Source of the DNA: Carnobacterium divergens
Lineage (GTDB): Bacteria > Bacillota > Bacilli > Lactobacillales > Carnobacteriaceae
Assembly: GCF_900258435.1 (NCBI RefSeq)
Contig: NZ_LT992558.1
Location: 787,273 to 820,893 of the forward strand
Direction: 5' to 3'
DNA: 33,621 nt
Position numbers and translations under genes: made by a program. The notes under the pieces were generated by a model. The model searched no databases and had not been told where the DNA came from. It saw nothing but the letters and a program-made list of their open reading frames with translations. Positions 16,249-26,467 of this stretch are shown piece after piece (positions within the stretch are counted from its first letter, which is position 1; each line of letters opens with the position of its first letter).

Positions 16249-16971
16249 ATGAATATATTAGCAATTGATAGTTCCAATCAAGTGATGAGCGTTGCTGTAT
16301 TAAATGACAGCAAGATAGTTGGAGAAATCACAACGAATGTGAAACGAAATCACAGCGAAAGCTTAATGCCAGCAATTGATGAAGTTATCAAAATGGCGCA
16401 TTTAAAACCAACTGAATTAGATCGGATAGCAGTAGCCATGGGTCCAGGTTCATATACCGGTTTGCGAATTGGTGTAACGATTGCAAAAACACTCGCTTGG
16501 ACATTAAATAAAGAGTTAGTGGGAATCTCTAGCTTAAAAGTATTAGCAGCAAATTGTGAGAATGCTTCTGGCTATCTCGTTCCGATAATGGATGCTAGAA
16601 GAGGCAATATTTATACAGGATTGTATCAATGGGTTAATGGTGAATTAGAAGCTGTGGAACCAGAAACACATTGTTCGGCAGAAAAATGGGCAGAGCATTT
16701 GGCAACACTACAAGGAGAGTTCGAAATTGTAGGGGAAGATTGGGAGTTGTATCAACAAATCTTTGAAGAAAAATTAGGACATCGAGTAATGGCTGCGCCT
16801 TTAAAGGATCGAATACCAAAAGCAAGTGTTCTTGGGCTATTAAGCAGATCTGCTGAAACTAGCGATCCACATACATTTGTTCCTAATTATTTAAAATATG
16901 CTGAAGCAGAAGAGAATTGGCGAAAGGCTCATCCAGATCAACTGGAGGAAAGCTATGTTGAAAAAATTTAA
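16249..16971 (+). CDS. tsaB: tRNA t6A biosynthesis protein TsaB
   Basis: 240 residues of the actin-like ATPase fold, beginning MNILAIDSSNQVMSVAVL, with the family MGPGSYTGLRIG stretch (about residues 64-75). TsaB is the inactive scaffold partner of TsaD; with TsaE and TsaC it makes N6-threonylcarbamoyladenosine at position 37 of ANN-decoding tRNAs. It is the B. subtilis ydiC equivalent. tsaE is not adjacent upstream here; the preceding genes are the divergent asp23 operon. The stop codon lies 17 bp inside the next gene, so translation is coupled. Confidence 0.95.
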   Translation: MNILAIDSSNQVMSVAVLNDSKIVGEITTNVKRNHSESLMPAIDEVIKMAHLKPTELDRIAVAMGPGSYTGLRIGVTIAKTLAWTLNKELVGISSLKVLAANCENASGYLVPIMDARRGNIYTGLYQWVNGELEAVEPETHCSAEKWAEHLATLQGEFEIVGEDWELYQQIFEEKLGHRVMAAPLKDRIPKASVLGLLSRSAETSDPHTFVPNYLKYAEAEENWRKAHPDQLEESYVEKI

Positions 16972-17536
16972 AAATTGGCTCTTACAAAATGAACCGCCAA
17001 TCCAGTTGAATCAGCAACGAAAATTAAGTGAACGCGTCACATTAGTTCAAACTGAATTTCGTTTAACGTCAACTTCAGATTTCTACACTTTAAAAATAGG
17101 AACAAGACAAGACATTTCAGACTTGATAAAAATTGAAAAACTAAGTTATAACGGAAAAGCGCCGTGGAGTAGAATGGCTTTCGAACATGAAATGTCGGTT
17201 AATCAAAATTCGATTTATTTAATTATAAAAAATGCAGCTCAAGAAGCCGTTGGATTTATTGGCGCCTGGTTTGTGGAAGGGGAAGCTCATATTACAAATG
17301 TAGCGGTTCAACCAATCTATCAAAGAAGAGGCATTGGAAGATTGCTAATCACTGAATTAAAAAAAATAGCTATCAGCGAAAAACAAACTAAAATGAGTTT
17401 AGAAGTTCGAAAATCAAATAAAAATGCCCAGAGTCTTTATCATCAATTAGGATTTAGCGATGGCAAAATAAAACAATCCTATTACTCAGATGACCACGAA
17501 GATGCCTTAGAAATGGGACTTTCTTTAAATGAGTAG
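16955..17536 (+). CDS. rimI: RimI-like ribosomal-protein acetyltransferase (first copy)
   Basis: 193 residues. An N-terminal extension of about 45 residues precedes a GNAT domain whose acetyl-CoA loop is QRRGIGRLL (about residues 129-137), followed by LYHQLGF near 168. RimI acetylates the N-terminus of ribosomal protein S18 and related targets; it is encoded with tsaB and tsaD in many Firmicutes. I place the start at 16955, not at the ATG further upstream inside tsaB, because GGAGGA lies just before it and the extra residues would duplicate tsaB coding sequence. Whether this or the next gene is the true RimI is unclear. Confidence 0.85.
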   Translation: MLKKFKNWLLQNEPPIQLNQQRKLSERVTLVQTEFRLTSTSDFYTLKIGTRQDISDLIKIEKLSYNGKAPWSRMAFEHEMSVNQNSIYLIIKNAAQEAVGFIGAWFVEGEAHITNVAVQPIYQRRGIGRLLITELKKIAISEKQTKMSLEVRKSNKNAQSLYHQLGFSDGKIKQSYYSDDHEDALEMGLSLNE

Positions 17537-17553
17537 AAGTGGAAGGAAGTTTC

Positions 17554-18045
17554 ATGAAAAAAATCAATAAGAATGAACTTACATTGAATTCTATTAAAGC
17601 AACTCAATTTAATGAATTTGATTTGTATCAATTGGCTGATTTAAGCTATGAACATGGGTCACCCTGGCAGATCCATGTGTTTAAAAATGATTTAGCATTA
17701 GCCTATGTCGACTATTTAGTCCTCTATGACGAACATCAATTAATTGGATTTATCGGGTATCGTCAAATTTTTGAAGAAATTGAAGTTACCAATATCGTGA
17801 TTCATCCGACATTTAAAAAACAAGGTTTAGGACAATTGTTGTTGACTTCATTAGTTGAATCCGTTGAAAATGCTGAAATGATTCATTTAGAAGTGCGTGT
17901 TTCAAATCGTCAAGGGATTCAACTATATAAAAAAAATGGCTTTAAAGAAATTGGAATAAGGCCAAACTATTATCAAAATCCTTATGAAGATGCTAAATTG
18001 ATGCAATTAGAAATCAATCAAGAAAAGAGTGAAATAAATGTCTAA
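17554..18045 (+). CDS. rimI: RimI-like ribosomal-protein acetyltransferase (second copy)
   Basis: 163 residues of GNAT fold. The acetyl-CoA loop is KKQGLGQLL (about residues 90-98), and it ends with the RimI-like strand [19 protein letters not shown] (about 113-131). The N-terminal part has the S-Y-E-H-G-SPW motif ([10 protein letters not shown]), resembling the LSYNGKAPWS of the preceding gene, so the two are paralogues. An in-frame GTG lies five codons upstream, but GGAAGGA fits the ATG at 17554 with seven-base spacing. Its end overlaps the tsaD start by 8 bp. By position and length this is closer to the classical B. subtilis RimI (YdiD). Confidence 0.87.
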   Translation: MKKINKNELTLNSIKATQFNEFDLYQLADLSYEHGSPWQIHVFKNDLALAYVDYLVLYDEHQLIGFIGYRQIFEEIEVTNIVIHPTFKKQGLGQLLLTSLVESVENAEMIHLEVRVSNRQGIQLYKKNGFKEIGIRPNYYQNPYEDAKLMQLEINQEKSEINV

Positions 18046-19066
18046 AGAGAGTAATTTGATCTTAGCAATTGAAACGAGTTGTGATGAAACGAGTGCAGCC
18101 GTGATTAAAGATGGAAAAGAGATTTGTTCAAATATCGTTGCATCTCAAATTAAAAGCCACATGCGCTTTGGCGGAGTTGTTCCTGAAATTGCAAGTAGAC
18201 ATCACGTTGAACAAATTACGCAATGTATTGAAGAAGCTATGAAGGAAGCCAATGTAACCTATGAAGAGTTAAGCGGAGTAGCAGTCACAGAAGGACCCGG
18301 TTTAGTAGGTGCCTTGCTTATTGGAGTAAATGCTGCAAAAGCGATTGCCTTTGCGCACCAATTGCCTCTGATTCCTGTAAATCATATGGCAGGTCATATC
18401 TATGCCAACCGTTTAATTGAACCACTGACTTTTCCACTACTAGCTTTAGTTGTTAGCGGAGGACACACTGAGCTTGTGTATATGGAAAAAGATGGAGACT
18501 ATCAGATAATTGGTGAAACAAGAGATGATGCAAGTGGTGAGGCATATGATAAAGTCGGGCGAGTTCTAGGTTTAACCTATCCTGGTGGAAAACGAATTGA
18601 TGAAATGGCAAAAATGGGATCAGATACCTTCCATTTTCCTCGTGGGATGATTAAAGAAAATAATTATGATTTTAGTTTTAGCGGGTTAAAAAGTGCCTTT
18701 ATCAATACGGTGCACAATGCCGAACAAAAAGGTGAGACGTTAAATCAGTTTGACTTGGCTGCAAGTTTTCAAGCAAGTGTAATCGATGTATTGGTTAGTA
18801 AGACACTTAAAGCAATTCGTGAATATCCAGTGAAACAATTAGTTTTAGCAGGTGGCGTGGCAGCAAACCATGGTCTTAGAGCAGAGCTGACAAATAGAAT
18901 GAATCAAGAATTCCCCTCCATTCGTTTATCGATTCCGCCACTTTCTTTATGTGGCGATAATGCAGCTATGATTGGTGCAGCTGCATATGTAGAATTCAAT
19001 TCAGGACATTTTTCAGGATACGATTTAAATGCCAAACCGGGACTTTCTTTTGAAATGATGAAATGA
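18038..19066 (+). CDS. tsaD: tRNA N6-threonylcarbamoyladenosine transferase TsaD
   Basis: 342 residues, normal length. It transfers threonylcarbamoyl from its AMP adduct to A37 of tRNA. The metal ligands His116 and His120 are in NHMAGH, the nucleotide-binding loops are IETSCDETS (about 11-19) and [10 protein letters not shown] (about 272-281), and the C-terminal metal Asp lies in [12 protein letters not shown]. The start overlaps the preceding acetyltransferase gene by 8 bp. It is the last gene of the tsaB-rimI-rimI-tsaD operon. Confidence 0.98.
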   Translation: MSKESNLILAIETSCDETSAAVIKDGKEICSNIVASQIKSHMRFGGVVPEIASRHHVEQITQCIEEAMKEANVTYEELSGVAVTEGPGLVGALLIGVNAAKAIAFAHQLPLIPVNHMAGHIYANRLIEPLTFPLLALVVSGGHTELVYMEKDGDYQIIGETRDDASGEAYDKVGRVLGLTYPGGKRIDEMAKMGSDTFHFPRGMIKENNYDFSFSGLKSAFINTVHNAEQKGETLNQFDLAASFQASVIDVLVSKTLKAIREYPVKQLVLAGGVAANHGLRAELTNRMNQEFPSIRLSIPPLSLCGDNAAMIGAAAYVEFNSGHFSGYDLNAKPGLSFEMMK

Positions 19067-19073
19067 GAATAGA

Positions 19074-19122
19074 AAAAAGCATGAAAGCCATTTTTTAAAT
19101 GGCAATTTCATGCTTTTTTTAT
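19074..19122. terminator. Bidirectional terminator between tsaD and the ABC-F gene
   Basis: A long imperfect stem (AAAAAGCATGAAA, one bulge, GCCATTT and their complements) bordered by A-run and T-run, between convergent genes. Confidence 0.9.
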
Positions 19123-19132
19123 GGGATTCTGC

Positions 19133-21091
19133 TTAGTTTCCTAAATCTTCAAGAGCCAGACTTTGTTCTTCCCATTCATTAATAATGGTTTCGTGTTGTT
19201 CTTTTAATTGTCCTAATTGTTGATTGATTTCTTGCACTTTTAAATGGTCGCCATAGACTTCAGGTAAAGTTAACTCTACTTCTAAAGTTTCGATGGTTGC
19301 TTCCAAAGTCGCCATCTCATTTTCTAACGTCTCAATACGACGCGTGAGTTGACGAATTAGTTTTTGTTCTTCTTTGCCTATTTGATAATGTTCTTTAGTT
19401 CCTGAGTCAGTCACTTGCGCTTGAAGTGGCTGCTTTTTTAAAGCTTCTTCTTCCGCCAGCAAACACAATTCTTCTTCTTCCGCTTTTTTTTCTAAATAAT
19501 AATCATAATCCCCCAAATAAAGTTTACTTCCAGAAGGAGAAAGCTCAACCACAGTGGTTGCAATCCGATTAATAAAGTAACGGTCATGGGAAACAAAAAG
19601 AATCGTGCCAGGGAAATCTATTAAAGCATTTTCCAAGACTTCTTTGCTATCAATGTCTAAATGGTTGGTTGGTTCATCTAAAACTAAGAAGTTGTCTTGT
19701 TCCATAGAAAGTTTAGCTAAAGCTAATCGAGCTTTTTCGCCACCACTTAATGTAGAAACAACTTTTTCGACATCTTCGCCTGTAAATAAAAAACTTCCTA
19801 AAATACTGCGAATATCTTTTTCTGGTGTTGTAGGGTGTTCATCCCAAAGTTCAGCTAAGACGGTTTTTCCTGAACTAAGGTTCGCTTGTTCTTGGTCATA
19901 ATATCCAAGAGTCACATTTGCACCAAGATGTTTTGTACCTTGAATTAAAGGCAGTTCATCAACCAATGATTTTAGAAGGGTAGATTTGCCAATTCCATTT
20001 GGTCCAACTAGGGCGATAGCGTCTGTTTTTCGAATGTCTAATTGGATTGGGCTAGAGATAATGGTTCCTTGATACCCAATTGCTCCATTCTCTAAGGATA
20101 AAACTACATTGCCACTTTCTTTTTCAGGTTGAAATCTAAAACGAGCTGACTTTTCATCCCCAAGTGGTCGGTCCATCCGTTCCATTTTATTCAATTGCTT
20201 TCGTCTACTTTGAGCACGTTTTGTCGTAGAGGCGCGGGCTAAATTCCGACTGACAAAATCTTCTAGTTTGGAGATTTCGACTTGTTGCTTTTCAAACTCT
20301 TTCCACTCACGTTCTAAATTTGCTGCTTTTTGAGTGAGGTAGTTTGTATAGTTGCCTTTATAATGGGTCATTTTTTGGCGACTTATTTCATAGACTTCAC
20401 GAGAAACTTTGTCTAAAAAGTATCGGTCATGAGAAACAATCAAAAGGGCCCCTTGATAAGTTTGAAGATAGTTTTCCAACCAACTTAAAGTAGCTATATC
20501 TAAATGGTTGGTGGGTTCATCCAAAATCAGCAAATCTCTTTTTTCTAATAATAGTTTAGCTAAAGCCAATCGCGTTTTTTGTCCGCCAGAAAGTTGCGTG
20601 ATTTTTTTTGAATAGTCCGCTTCAAAAAAATTAAAACCATGTAACACAGAACGAATTTCAGCTTCATACCCAAAGCCATTTGCTTCATTAAAATCATGTT
20701 GTAACTGGTCATAGGTATCTAGCATTTTTTGGTAAGCCTCAGGATCTTCTAGTAATGCGGGTTCGCCTAGTTGTTCTTCTAAGTGGCGCATTTTGGCTTC
20801 CATTTGAATAATAGGTTCAAAAACAGACAACATCTCATCCCAGATACTCTTATCTGAATCTAAGCCTGAATGTTGAGCTAAATAACCAATTGTGACTGTT
20901 TTTCCTTTAGATAGGCGGCCAGCATCAGGTTCTTCAATTCCTGCAATTATTTTTAATAAAGTTGATTTTCCAGCACCATTGCGACCCACTAAAGCAATTC
21001 TAGCATTGTCTTGTATTTCTAATTGAATATTTTCAAAAAGCACATCTGCACCAAAATAACGTGCAACGGATTGTGTTTGTAATAAAATCAT
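19133..21091 (-). CDS. ABC-F family ATPase (YdiF-like)
   Basis: 652 residues with two ABC ATPase domains and no membrane segments, the ABC-F arrangement of ribosome-associated factors. Domain 1: Walker A GRNGAGKST at 36-44, signature LSGGQ at 167-171, Walker B LLILDEP at 187-193. A linker rich in Arg/Lys (about 255-320) links to domain 2: Walker A GPNGIGKST at 363-371, signature LSGGE at 448-452, Walker B near 468-474. The C-terminus from about 570 to 650 is a coiled coil. I chose ATG 21091 over the upstream ATG because GAGGGAA lies five bases before it. The position between tsaD and rex equals ydiF of B. subtilis. Such proteins rescue stalled ribosomes or modulate translation; antibiotic resistance is not implied. 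Confidence 0.92.
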   Translation of the reverse strand: MILLQTQSVARYFGADVLFENIQLEIQDNARIALVGRNGAGKSTLLKIIAGIEEPDAGRLSKGKTVTIGYLAQHSGLDSDKSIWDEMLSVFEPIIQMEAKMRHLEEQLGEPALLEDPEAYQKMLDTYDQLQHDFNEANGFGYEAEIRSVLHGFNFFEADYSKKITQLSGGQKTRLALAKLLLEKRDLLILDEPTNHLDIATLSWLENYLQTYQGALLIVSHDRYFLDKVSREVYEISRQKMTHYKGNYTNYLTQKAANLEREWKEFEKQQVEISKLEDFVSRNLARASTTKRAQSRRKQLNKMERMDRPLGDEKSARFRFQPEKESGNVVLSLENGAIGYQGTIISSPIQLDIRKTDAIALVGPNGIGKSTLLKSLVDELPLIQGTKHLGANVTLGYYDQEQANLSSGKTVLAELWDEHPTTPEKDIRSILGSFLFTGEDVEKVVSTLSGGEKARLALAKLSMEQDNFLVLDEPTNHLDIDSKEVLENALIDFPGTILFVSHDRYFINRIATTVVELSPSGSKLYLGDYDYYLEKKAEEEELCLLAEEEALKKQPLQAQVTDSGTKEHYQIGKEEQKLIRQLTRRIETLENEMATLEATIETLEVELTLPEVYGDHLKVQEINQQLGQLKEQHETIINEWEEQSLALEDLGN

Positions 21092-21123
21092 TATAATTCC
21101 CTCACTTCGTAGTCTACCCTTAT

Positions 21124-21152
21124 AGTGTAGCATAATTTAGCAGCGTGTTGAA
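21124..21152 (-). promoter_or_regulatory. Candidate promoter of the ABC-F gene
   Basis: On the minus strand TTCAAC (21147-21152), 17 bp, then TACACT (21124-21129) with TGC ahead of it as an extended -10. Confidence 0.45.
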
Positions 21153-21186
21153 ATTGAAATCACAAGAAAAAGTAAGGGATATCAAC

Positions 21187-21204
21187 TAGTGAATAAATTC
21201 ACAA
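21187..21204. promoter_or_regulatory. Rex operator between the ABC-F gene and rex
   Basis: TAGTGAA-TAAA-TTCACAA matches the Firmicute Rex site TTGTGA-N6-TCACAA at 11 of 12 defined positions. It lies between the two divergent promoters. Three further TTGTGAA heptamers with degenerate second arms follow at 21213, 21333 and 21361. Confidence 0.75.
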
Positions 21205-21297
21205 TTTAACGCTTGTGAATTTATTTAAATTAGCAATCAATCTTCCTAACAAATTAAGAAATTATTTGAGCAAAAAAGTAGTATAATATAGAAAAAA

Positions 21298-21306
21298 TGC
21301 TATAAT
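21298..21306 (+). promoter_or_regulatory. Extended -10 promoter of rex
   Basis: TGCTATAAT (TATAAT at 21301-21306), with another TATAAT at 21282-21287. A TTGTGAA Rex half-site at 21333 falls about 20 bp after the expected transcript start. Confidence 0.55.
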
Positions 21307-21422
21307 GATAATGCTTGGTGATTACTTAATGATTGTGAAGTAAATTCTTTTAAAATGGTTTTGTGAAAAAAAACAATAACTTTTTAAAATCAAGATACTA
21401 TAAAATGTTGGAGGAAAGAAAG

Positions 21423-22082
21423 ATGCCAAATCAAAAGATACCTAAGGCAACGGCAAAACGTTTGCCTATATATTACCGTTACTTACGTTTCTTACATGAC
21501 GCTGGAAAAGATCGTGTTTCTTCTACTGAACTGAGTGATGCAGTCAAAGTTGACAGCGCAACAATCAGAAGAGACTTTTCTTATTTTGGTGCATTAGGAA
21601 AAAGAGGCTATGGATATGATGTTGAAGATCTATTGAACTTCTTTAGTAAAACATTGAATCAAGATCGTTTGACCAATGTCGCTTTAATTGGAGTAGGGAA
21701 CTTAGGCCATGCCTTATTAAATTATAATTTCCATCAAAGCAATAACACTAGAATTAGTGCAGCCTTTGATGTAAATGAAGAGATTGTTGGAACGATTGCA
21801 AGTGGAGTACCAGTTTATCCAATGAGTGAGATGATTGAGCAATTGAAACTACAACAGATTGAAGTTGTCATTTTAACTGTCCCAGCACCTGTAGCTCAAG
21901 AAACTGTGAATGAATTAGTAGATGCTGGTGTAAAAGGCATTATGAACTTCACTCCACTGAGAATCTCAGTTCCAGACCATATTCGCGTTCAAAATGTGGA
22001 TTTAACCAATGAATTGCAAACATTGATTTATTTCTTAGATCATTATACAGGTAATAATGACATCCTTGATTTAGAAGATTAA
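21423..22082 (+). CDS. rex: Redox-sensing transcriptional repressor Rex
   Basis: 219 residues. The N-terminal winged helix (about residues 1-80; [29 protein letters not shown]) recognises TTGTGA-type sites and the C-terminal Rossmann domain ([12 protein letters not shown], about 90-101) senses the NADH/NAD+ ratio. Rex represses fermentative and respiratory genes when NAD+ is high. I chose ATG 21423 because GGAGG is eight bases upstream; the in-frame GTG 60 bp earlier lacks such a site and would add unfamiliar residues. Rex-type sites precede the gene, so autoregulation is likely. Genomic position equals B. subtilis ydiH (rex). Confidence 0.97.
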   Translation: MPNQKIPKATAKRLPIYYRYLRFLHDAGKDRVSSTELSDAVKVDSATIRRDFSYFGALGKRGYGYDVEDLLNFFSKTLNQDRLTNVALIGVGNLGHALLNYNFHQSNNTRISAAFDVNEEIVGTIASGVPVYPMSEMIEQLKLQQIEVVILTVPAPVAQETVNELVDAGVKGIMNFTPLRISVPDHIRVQNVDLTNELQTLIYFLDHYTGNNDILDLED

Positions 22083-22121
22083 AAAAAACGTTGAGAAAGA
22101 ATTCTTTCTCAACGTTTTTTT
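22083..22121. terminator. Bidirectional terminator between rex and ydiK
   Basis: A perfect palindrome AACGTTGAGAAAGAATTC with its mirror, flanked by A-run and T-run. Confidence 0.93.
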
Positions 22122-22324
22122 TAATCTTTATTGTGGTTTTTTATTTTCAAAAATAACTGTAACATTTTAGTTCCTCGAACAAAATCATTTGTTGCAATCA
22201 CTACACAAAGAATTGAAAAGAATCCCCAGCCTGTACTTTTAACAAAATCAATCGTGGACCAAATAAAAACAGCAGCCATGACATAGTTGAAAATGATTTG
22301 GGTTAGAAAACTATTTTTACTCAT
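22121..22324 (-). CDS. YdiK-like small membrane protein (DUF4305)
   Basis: 67 residues with two transmembrane helices (about 8-27 and 31-47) and a short basic C-terminus. Both content and position, between rex and a CPBP protease gene ahead of groES, match B. subtilis ydiK. Function unknown. AAAGGAA precedes the ATG. It lies 47 bp downstream of the CPBP gene on the same strand, so both are likely co-transcribed. Confidence 0.82.
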   Translation of the reverse strand: MSKNSFLTQIIFNYVMAAVFIWSTIDFVKSTGWGFFSILCVVIATNDFVRGTKMLQLFLKIKNHNKD

Positions 22325-22371
22325 TATTGATTTCCTTTCTATGCTCCGCTGTTAACTAGCGATAAAGCAAC

Positions 22372-23019
22372 TTATTTTAGTAGCACCATCTGAGAAATAA
22401 ATACTAAGGTATTCATTAGCATATGTGCAATAATCGGAGTAGCAATGTTTTTTGTTTTTACATATAAAAAGCAAAAAACAAATCCCATTGCTGAATAAAG
22501 TAAGATATGACCGTCCATATGAATAAAGGCAAATAATAACGAGCTGATAACCGCGGCTCCTACAACACCAGTTAAATCATAGAAAAAACCGAAAATGACT
22601 TTTCTAAAAACAAATTCTTCAAGAATCGGAGCAAAGATGGCGCCAGTAATTAAGAATAAAGGATACTTGTTTATGATTTCAATAATGTATTGTGTATTAG
22701 CAGAACCGGCTGGAATTTTTAAAACGGCTTGTTCGATTAAATTTGCAGTTATTTGAACAAAAATAGCTAAAAACATCCCTATAAAGCCCCACGATAAAAC
22801 TTGTCCCTTTGAAACAGAAGGTTGAATAGTTAAACTATTTTTGATAGGAAATTTCTTATTTAAAAGAATCATAACCAAACTACCTATTATAAAGCAAGCG
22901 ATAGTAGAGTAGATGATGACCGATGTTTTTGCATTTCCTGGAACGACTATCCCTAAAAGAGCGGGTAATGTTTGAGCGATAACATAGGTGATCAAAATTG
23001 TAATTGCTGAGTTTTTCAT
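22372..23019 (-). CDS. CPBP family intramembrane metalloprotease (YdiL-like)
   Basis: 215 residues with about seven hydrophobic helices. The CPBP (Abi) motifs are present: EExxxR as EEFVFR (Glu134, Glu135, Arg139), FxxxH as FAFIH (His167) and the last His in HMLMN (about His199). These residues form the Rce1-like active site. I prefer the ATG at 23019, preceded by GAGGT, over one four codons upstream. Related proteins cleave peptides or serve in bacteriocin immunity, but this one is the conserved YdiL orthologue by synteny (next to ydiK and groES), so an immunity role is not implied. Confidence 0.85.
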   Translation of the reverse strand: MKNSAITILITYVIAQTLPALLGIVVPGNAKTSVIIYSTIACFIIGSLVMILLNKKFPIKNSLTIQPSVSKGQVLSWGFIGMFLAIFVQITANLIEQAVLKIPAGSANTQYIIEIINKYPLFLITGAIFAPILEEFVFRKVIFGFFYDLTGVVGAAVISSLLFAFIHMDGHILLYSAMGFVFCFLYVKTKNIATPIIAHMLMNTLVFISQMVLLK

Positions 23020-23054
23020 TTTAAACCTCATTTCTAAAATTCATTTTGACTGAG

Positions 23055-23525
23055 TCAGAGGTACTTTGTCATAGAAAGATCCGTTGTAACAAAGCCCATT
23101 TTTTTGTATAACTCAAGGGCAATTTCGTTATGACCAAAGACATGTAAATTAATTTTATCAAAATGTAACGTTTGTATTTCTTTTATAAGTGTTTCTAATG
23201 CTTTTGTGCCATACCCTTTTCCTCGAAAAGGCTCGAAGATAACGAAATCATAAATAAATGCAGATTTTCCAGTTTTATCGTGATGAGCGTGAAACCATAA
23301 ATAACCAACCTTACTTGAAAGGGAAGGTTCAATTATTGAAAATAAAAACTCATTTTCAGTATGAAGACCTTTAGGTAAAAGTTCGTTAAAAGAATTCGTT
23401 GCAAGGGCAATCGATTCATCATCAGACCAAGTTCCAGCAGCTACTTTATCTTTTGCATAATCCAAAATTGAGAAAGAAAGAAAATCATCAAAGTCAGGTT
23501 GAGTCATTTTTTTTAGACGCATCAT
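23055..23525 (-). CDS. GNAT family N-acetyltransferase
   Basis: 156 residues. The acetyl-CoA binding loop is FRGKGYGTKAL (about residues 104-114), preceded by the strand FIYDFVIFEP and followed by LHVFGHNEIALELYKKMGF near the C-terminus, all typical GNAT. The substrate is not evident. I start at ATG 23525 because AAGGAG lies six bases upstream (23532-23537); the longer ORF adds 28 residues without a ribosome binding site. An adjacent in-frame ATG at 23522 is an alternative. It precedes ydiL on the same strand by 35 bp. Confidence 0.85.
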   Translation of the reverse strand: MMRLKKMTQPDFDDFLSFSILDYAKDKVAAGTWSDDESIALATNSFNELLPKGLHTENEFLFSIIEPSLSSKVGYLWFHAHHDKTGKSAFIYDFVIFEPFRGKGYGTKALETLIKEIQTLHFDKINLHVFGHNEIALELYKKMGFVTTDLSMTKYL

Positions 23526-23722
23526 AAAGAGCTCCTTTATCATAAGAAATAGTGGTTTGTTTTCAGGTTTATCAGCTGAAAAAAGCAAATTCAGTATCCA
23601 GTATACCATACTTATTAAGGTGTATGTTTTGGAAATAAAAAAATAGCAAACTCAAAATAAAAGAAATCGAAATGATTTGCAAATAGTAAGGAGTGAAAGG
23701 AGAAAAAAAGTTAACAAAATAC

Positions 23723-23751
23723 TTGCATTCTATCCAAATTTTGATTAAGAT
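23723..23751 (+). promoter_or_regulatory. Promoter of groES-groEL
   Basis: TTGCAT (23723-23728), 17 bp, TAAGAT (23746-23751); the CIRCE operator starts 11 bp after the -10, placing it over the transcript start. Confidence 0.75.
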
Positions 23752-23762
23752 AAAGAAGTGAG

Positions 23763-23789
23763 TTAGCACTCTTTGTATATGAGTGCTAA
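23763..23789. promoter_or_regulatory. CIRCE operator (HrcA binding site)
   Basis: TTAGCACTC (23763-23771), N9, GAGTGCTAA (23781-23789): a perfect CIRCE inverted repeat. HrcA represses the groE operon here in the absence of heat shock. hrcA itself is not in the window. Confidence 0.98.
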
Positions 23790-23824
23790 TAGAAACAAAA
23801 AGATAAATAAATGGAGGGATTTAC

Positions 23825-24109
23825 GTGTTAAAACCATTAGGAGATCGTGTCATGATAGAAGTTGCTAAAGAGGAAGAAAAAACTGTTAGTGGGATCGTTT
23901 TACCAGGTTCAGCGCAGGAAAAACCTCAAACAGGAACGATTATCGCAGTCGGTGAAGGTCGTATTTTAGAAAATGGTACTAAAGTTGAGATGGCTGTTAA
24001 AGTTGGCGACGTTGTACTATTTGAAAAATATGCAGGAACTGAAGTTAAATATGAAGGAAAAGAATATTTAGTCTTAAAAGAACACGATTTAGTAGCAATC
24101 GTTGGGTAA
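23825..24109 (+). CDS. groES: Co-chaperonin GroES
   Basis: 94 residues, normal length, starting [20 protein letters not shown]. It forms the heptameric lid on GroEL; the mobile loop is [13 protein letters not shown] (about residues 23-35). The start codon is GTG with GGAGGGA eight bases upstream; there is no suitable ATG. It is under CIRCE control and is 33 bp from groEL. Confidence 0.97.
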   Translation: MLKPLGDRVMIEVAKEEEKTVSGIVLPGSAQEKPQTGTIIAVGEGRILENGTKVEMAVKVGDVVLFEKYAGTEVKYEGKEYLVLKEHDLVAIVG

Positions 24110-24136
24110 CAATAAAAATAAAAAATTATGAGGTGA

Positions 24137-25771
<1,635 letters not shown>

Positions 25772-25780
25772 GAATATAAA

Positions 25781-25817
25781 GAAGACCCCTTTGTTGTTAA
25801 GGGGTCTTTGCTTTTTT
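25781..25817 (+). terminator. Terminator after groEL
   Basis: Stem AAAGACCCC / GGGGTCTTT type with loop TTTGTTGTTAA, then GC and a run of seven T residues. Confidence 0.88.
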
Positions 25818-25942
25818 TATCTATATATATTTAAGTAGTTGGTGTACATAGATAATTTAAATAAACTTCTTATCCTTAATAGATTGTATGTTTTTCTTCT
25901 TGTGTTTTTTATTAATATAATCTAGATAATAAATTTTTGGAA

Positions 25943-25951
25943 TGCTATAAT
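25943..25951 (+). promoter_or_regulatory. Extended -10 promoter of the DUF4352 gene
   Basis: TGCTATAAT (TATAAT at 25946-25951). The transcript would begin near 25958, at or after the first ATG (25957), which argues that translation begins downstream. Confidence 0.65.
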
Positions 25952-25983
25952 AAATTATGAATAAATTAATGGAGGGCTATCTT

Positions 25984-26466
25984 TTGAAAGAAAAGCAGAT
26001 ATTAGGAATCGTACTAGCAGTTGTATTAGTAATCTTTGCGGGAGTTATGACAAAAAATAATCATGAAAATATTATCTATAATATAGGTGACGTAATAAGT
26101 ATTGGCAAGGTTAACTACAAGGTGAATAATTTTGAAATTAGAAACAGCAATGATATGAAAGGAAGAAATGATTTAATTGTATCTATTGATGTAACCAGTA
26201 AGAGTGAGGAGTCTGAAAAGGCCTCTTTTGAAGATAGCTTTGTTCTCAAAATAGGTGACAAATCGTTTGAAGCAGATTCAACTAGAAGTGGAAATGCTAA
26301 TGCAGGTTCAAATCCTTTTAGATATAATCAGTTAAATCCAGATCAAAAAATACAAGGATTCGTTGTATTTAATATATCTAAAAATCAAGCGGAGTCAAAA
26401 AAGTTTGACCTATTGATAAAAGAAGGCTCTTTTTCTTCAGAAGAGGCAACAGTGAAACTAAACTAG
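25984..26466 (+). CDS. Membrane-anchored DUF4352 (Ig-like) protein
   Basis: 160 residues from a TTG start. A single N-terminal hydrophobic segment (about residues 4-23; ILGIVLAVVLVIFAGV) is followed by an extracellular domain with the DUF4352 pattern: NIGDVISIGKVNYKVNNFE, a central NDLIVSIDVTSKSEESEKASF and a late FNISK strand. The segment has no lipobox Cys, so it is a membrane anchor or signal peptide. The ATG nine codons upstream lies at the predicted transcription start and has no ribosome binding site, whereas GGAGGG (25972-25977) is six bases from TTG. Codon use is more AT-rich than groEL. Function unknown; it opens the accessory patch after groEL. Confidence 0.75.
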   Translation: MKEKQILGIVLAVVLVIFAGVMTKNNHENIIYNIGDVISIGKVNYKVNNFEIRNSNDMKGRNDLIVSIDVTSKSEESEKASFEDSFVLKIGDKSFEADSTRSGNANAGSNPFRYNQLNPDQKIQGFVVFNISKNQAESKKFDLLIKEGSFSSEEATVKLN

Positions 26467-26467
26467 C

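Larger units (their letters stand above)
21092..21422. other. 331-bp divergent regulatory region ABC-F / rex
   Basis: It contains the ABC-F promoter, one near-consensus Rex operator, three TTGTGAA half-sites, and two forward TATAAT elements (21282-21287 and 21301-21306, the second with an extended TGC). No gene is supported inside it. Confidence 0.6.

Noticed and set aside
23572-23769. 65-codon minus-strand ORF in the groES upstream region
   Set aside because: It overlaps the groE promoter and CIRCE operator, is Phe/Ile-rich from AT-rich DNA, and lacks a ribosome binding site.
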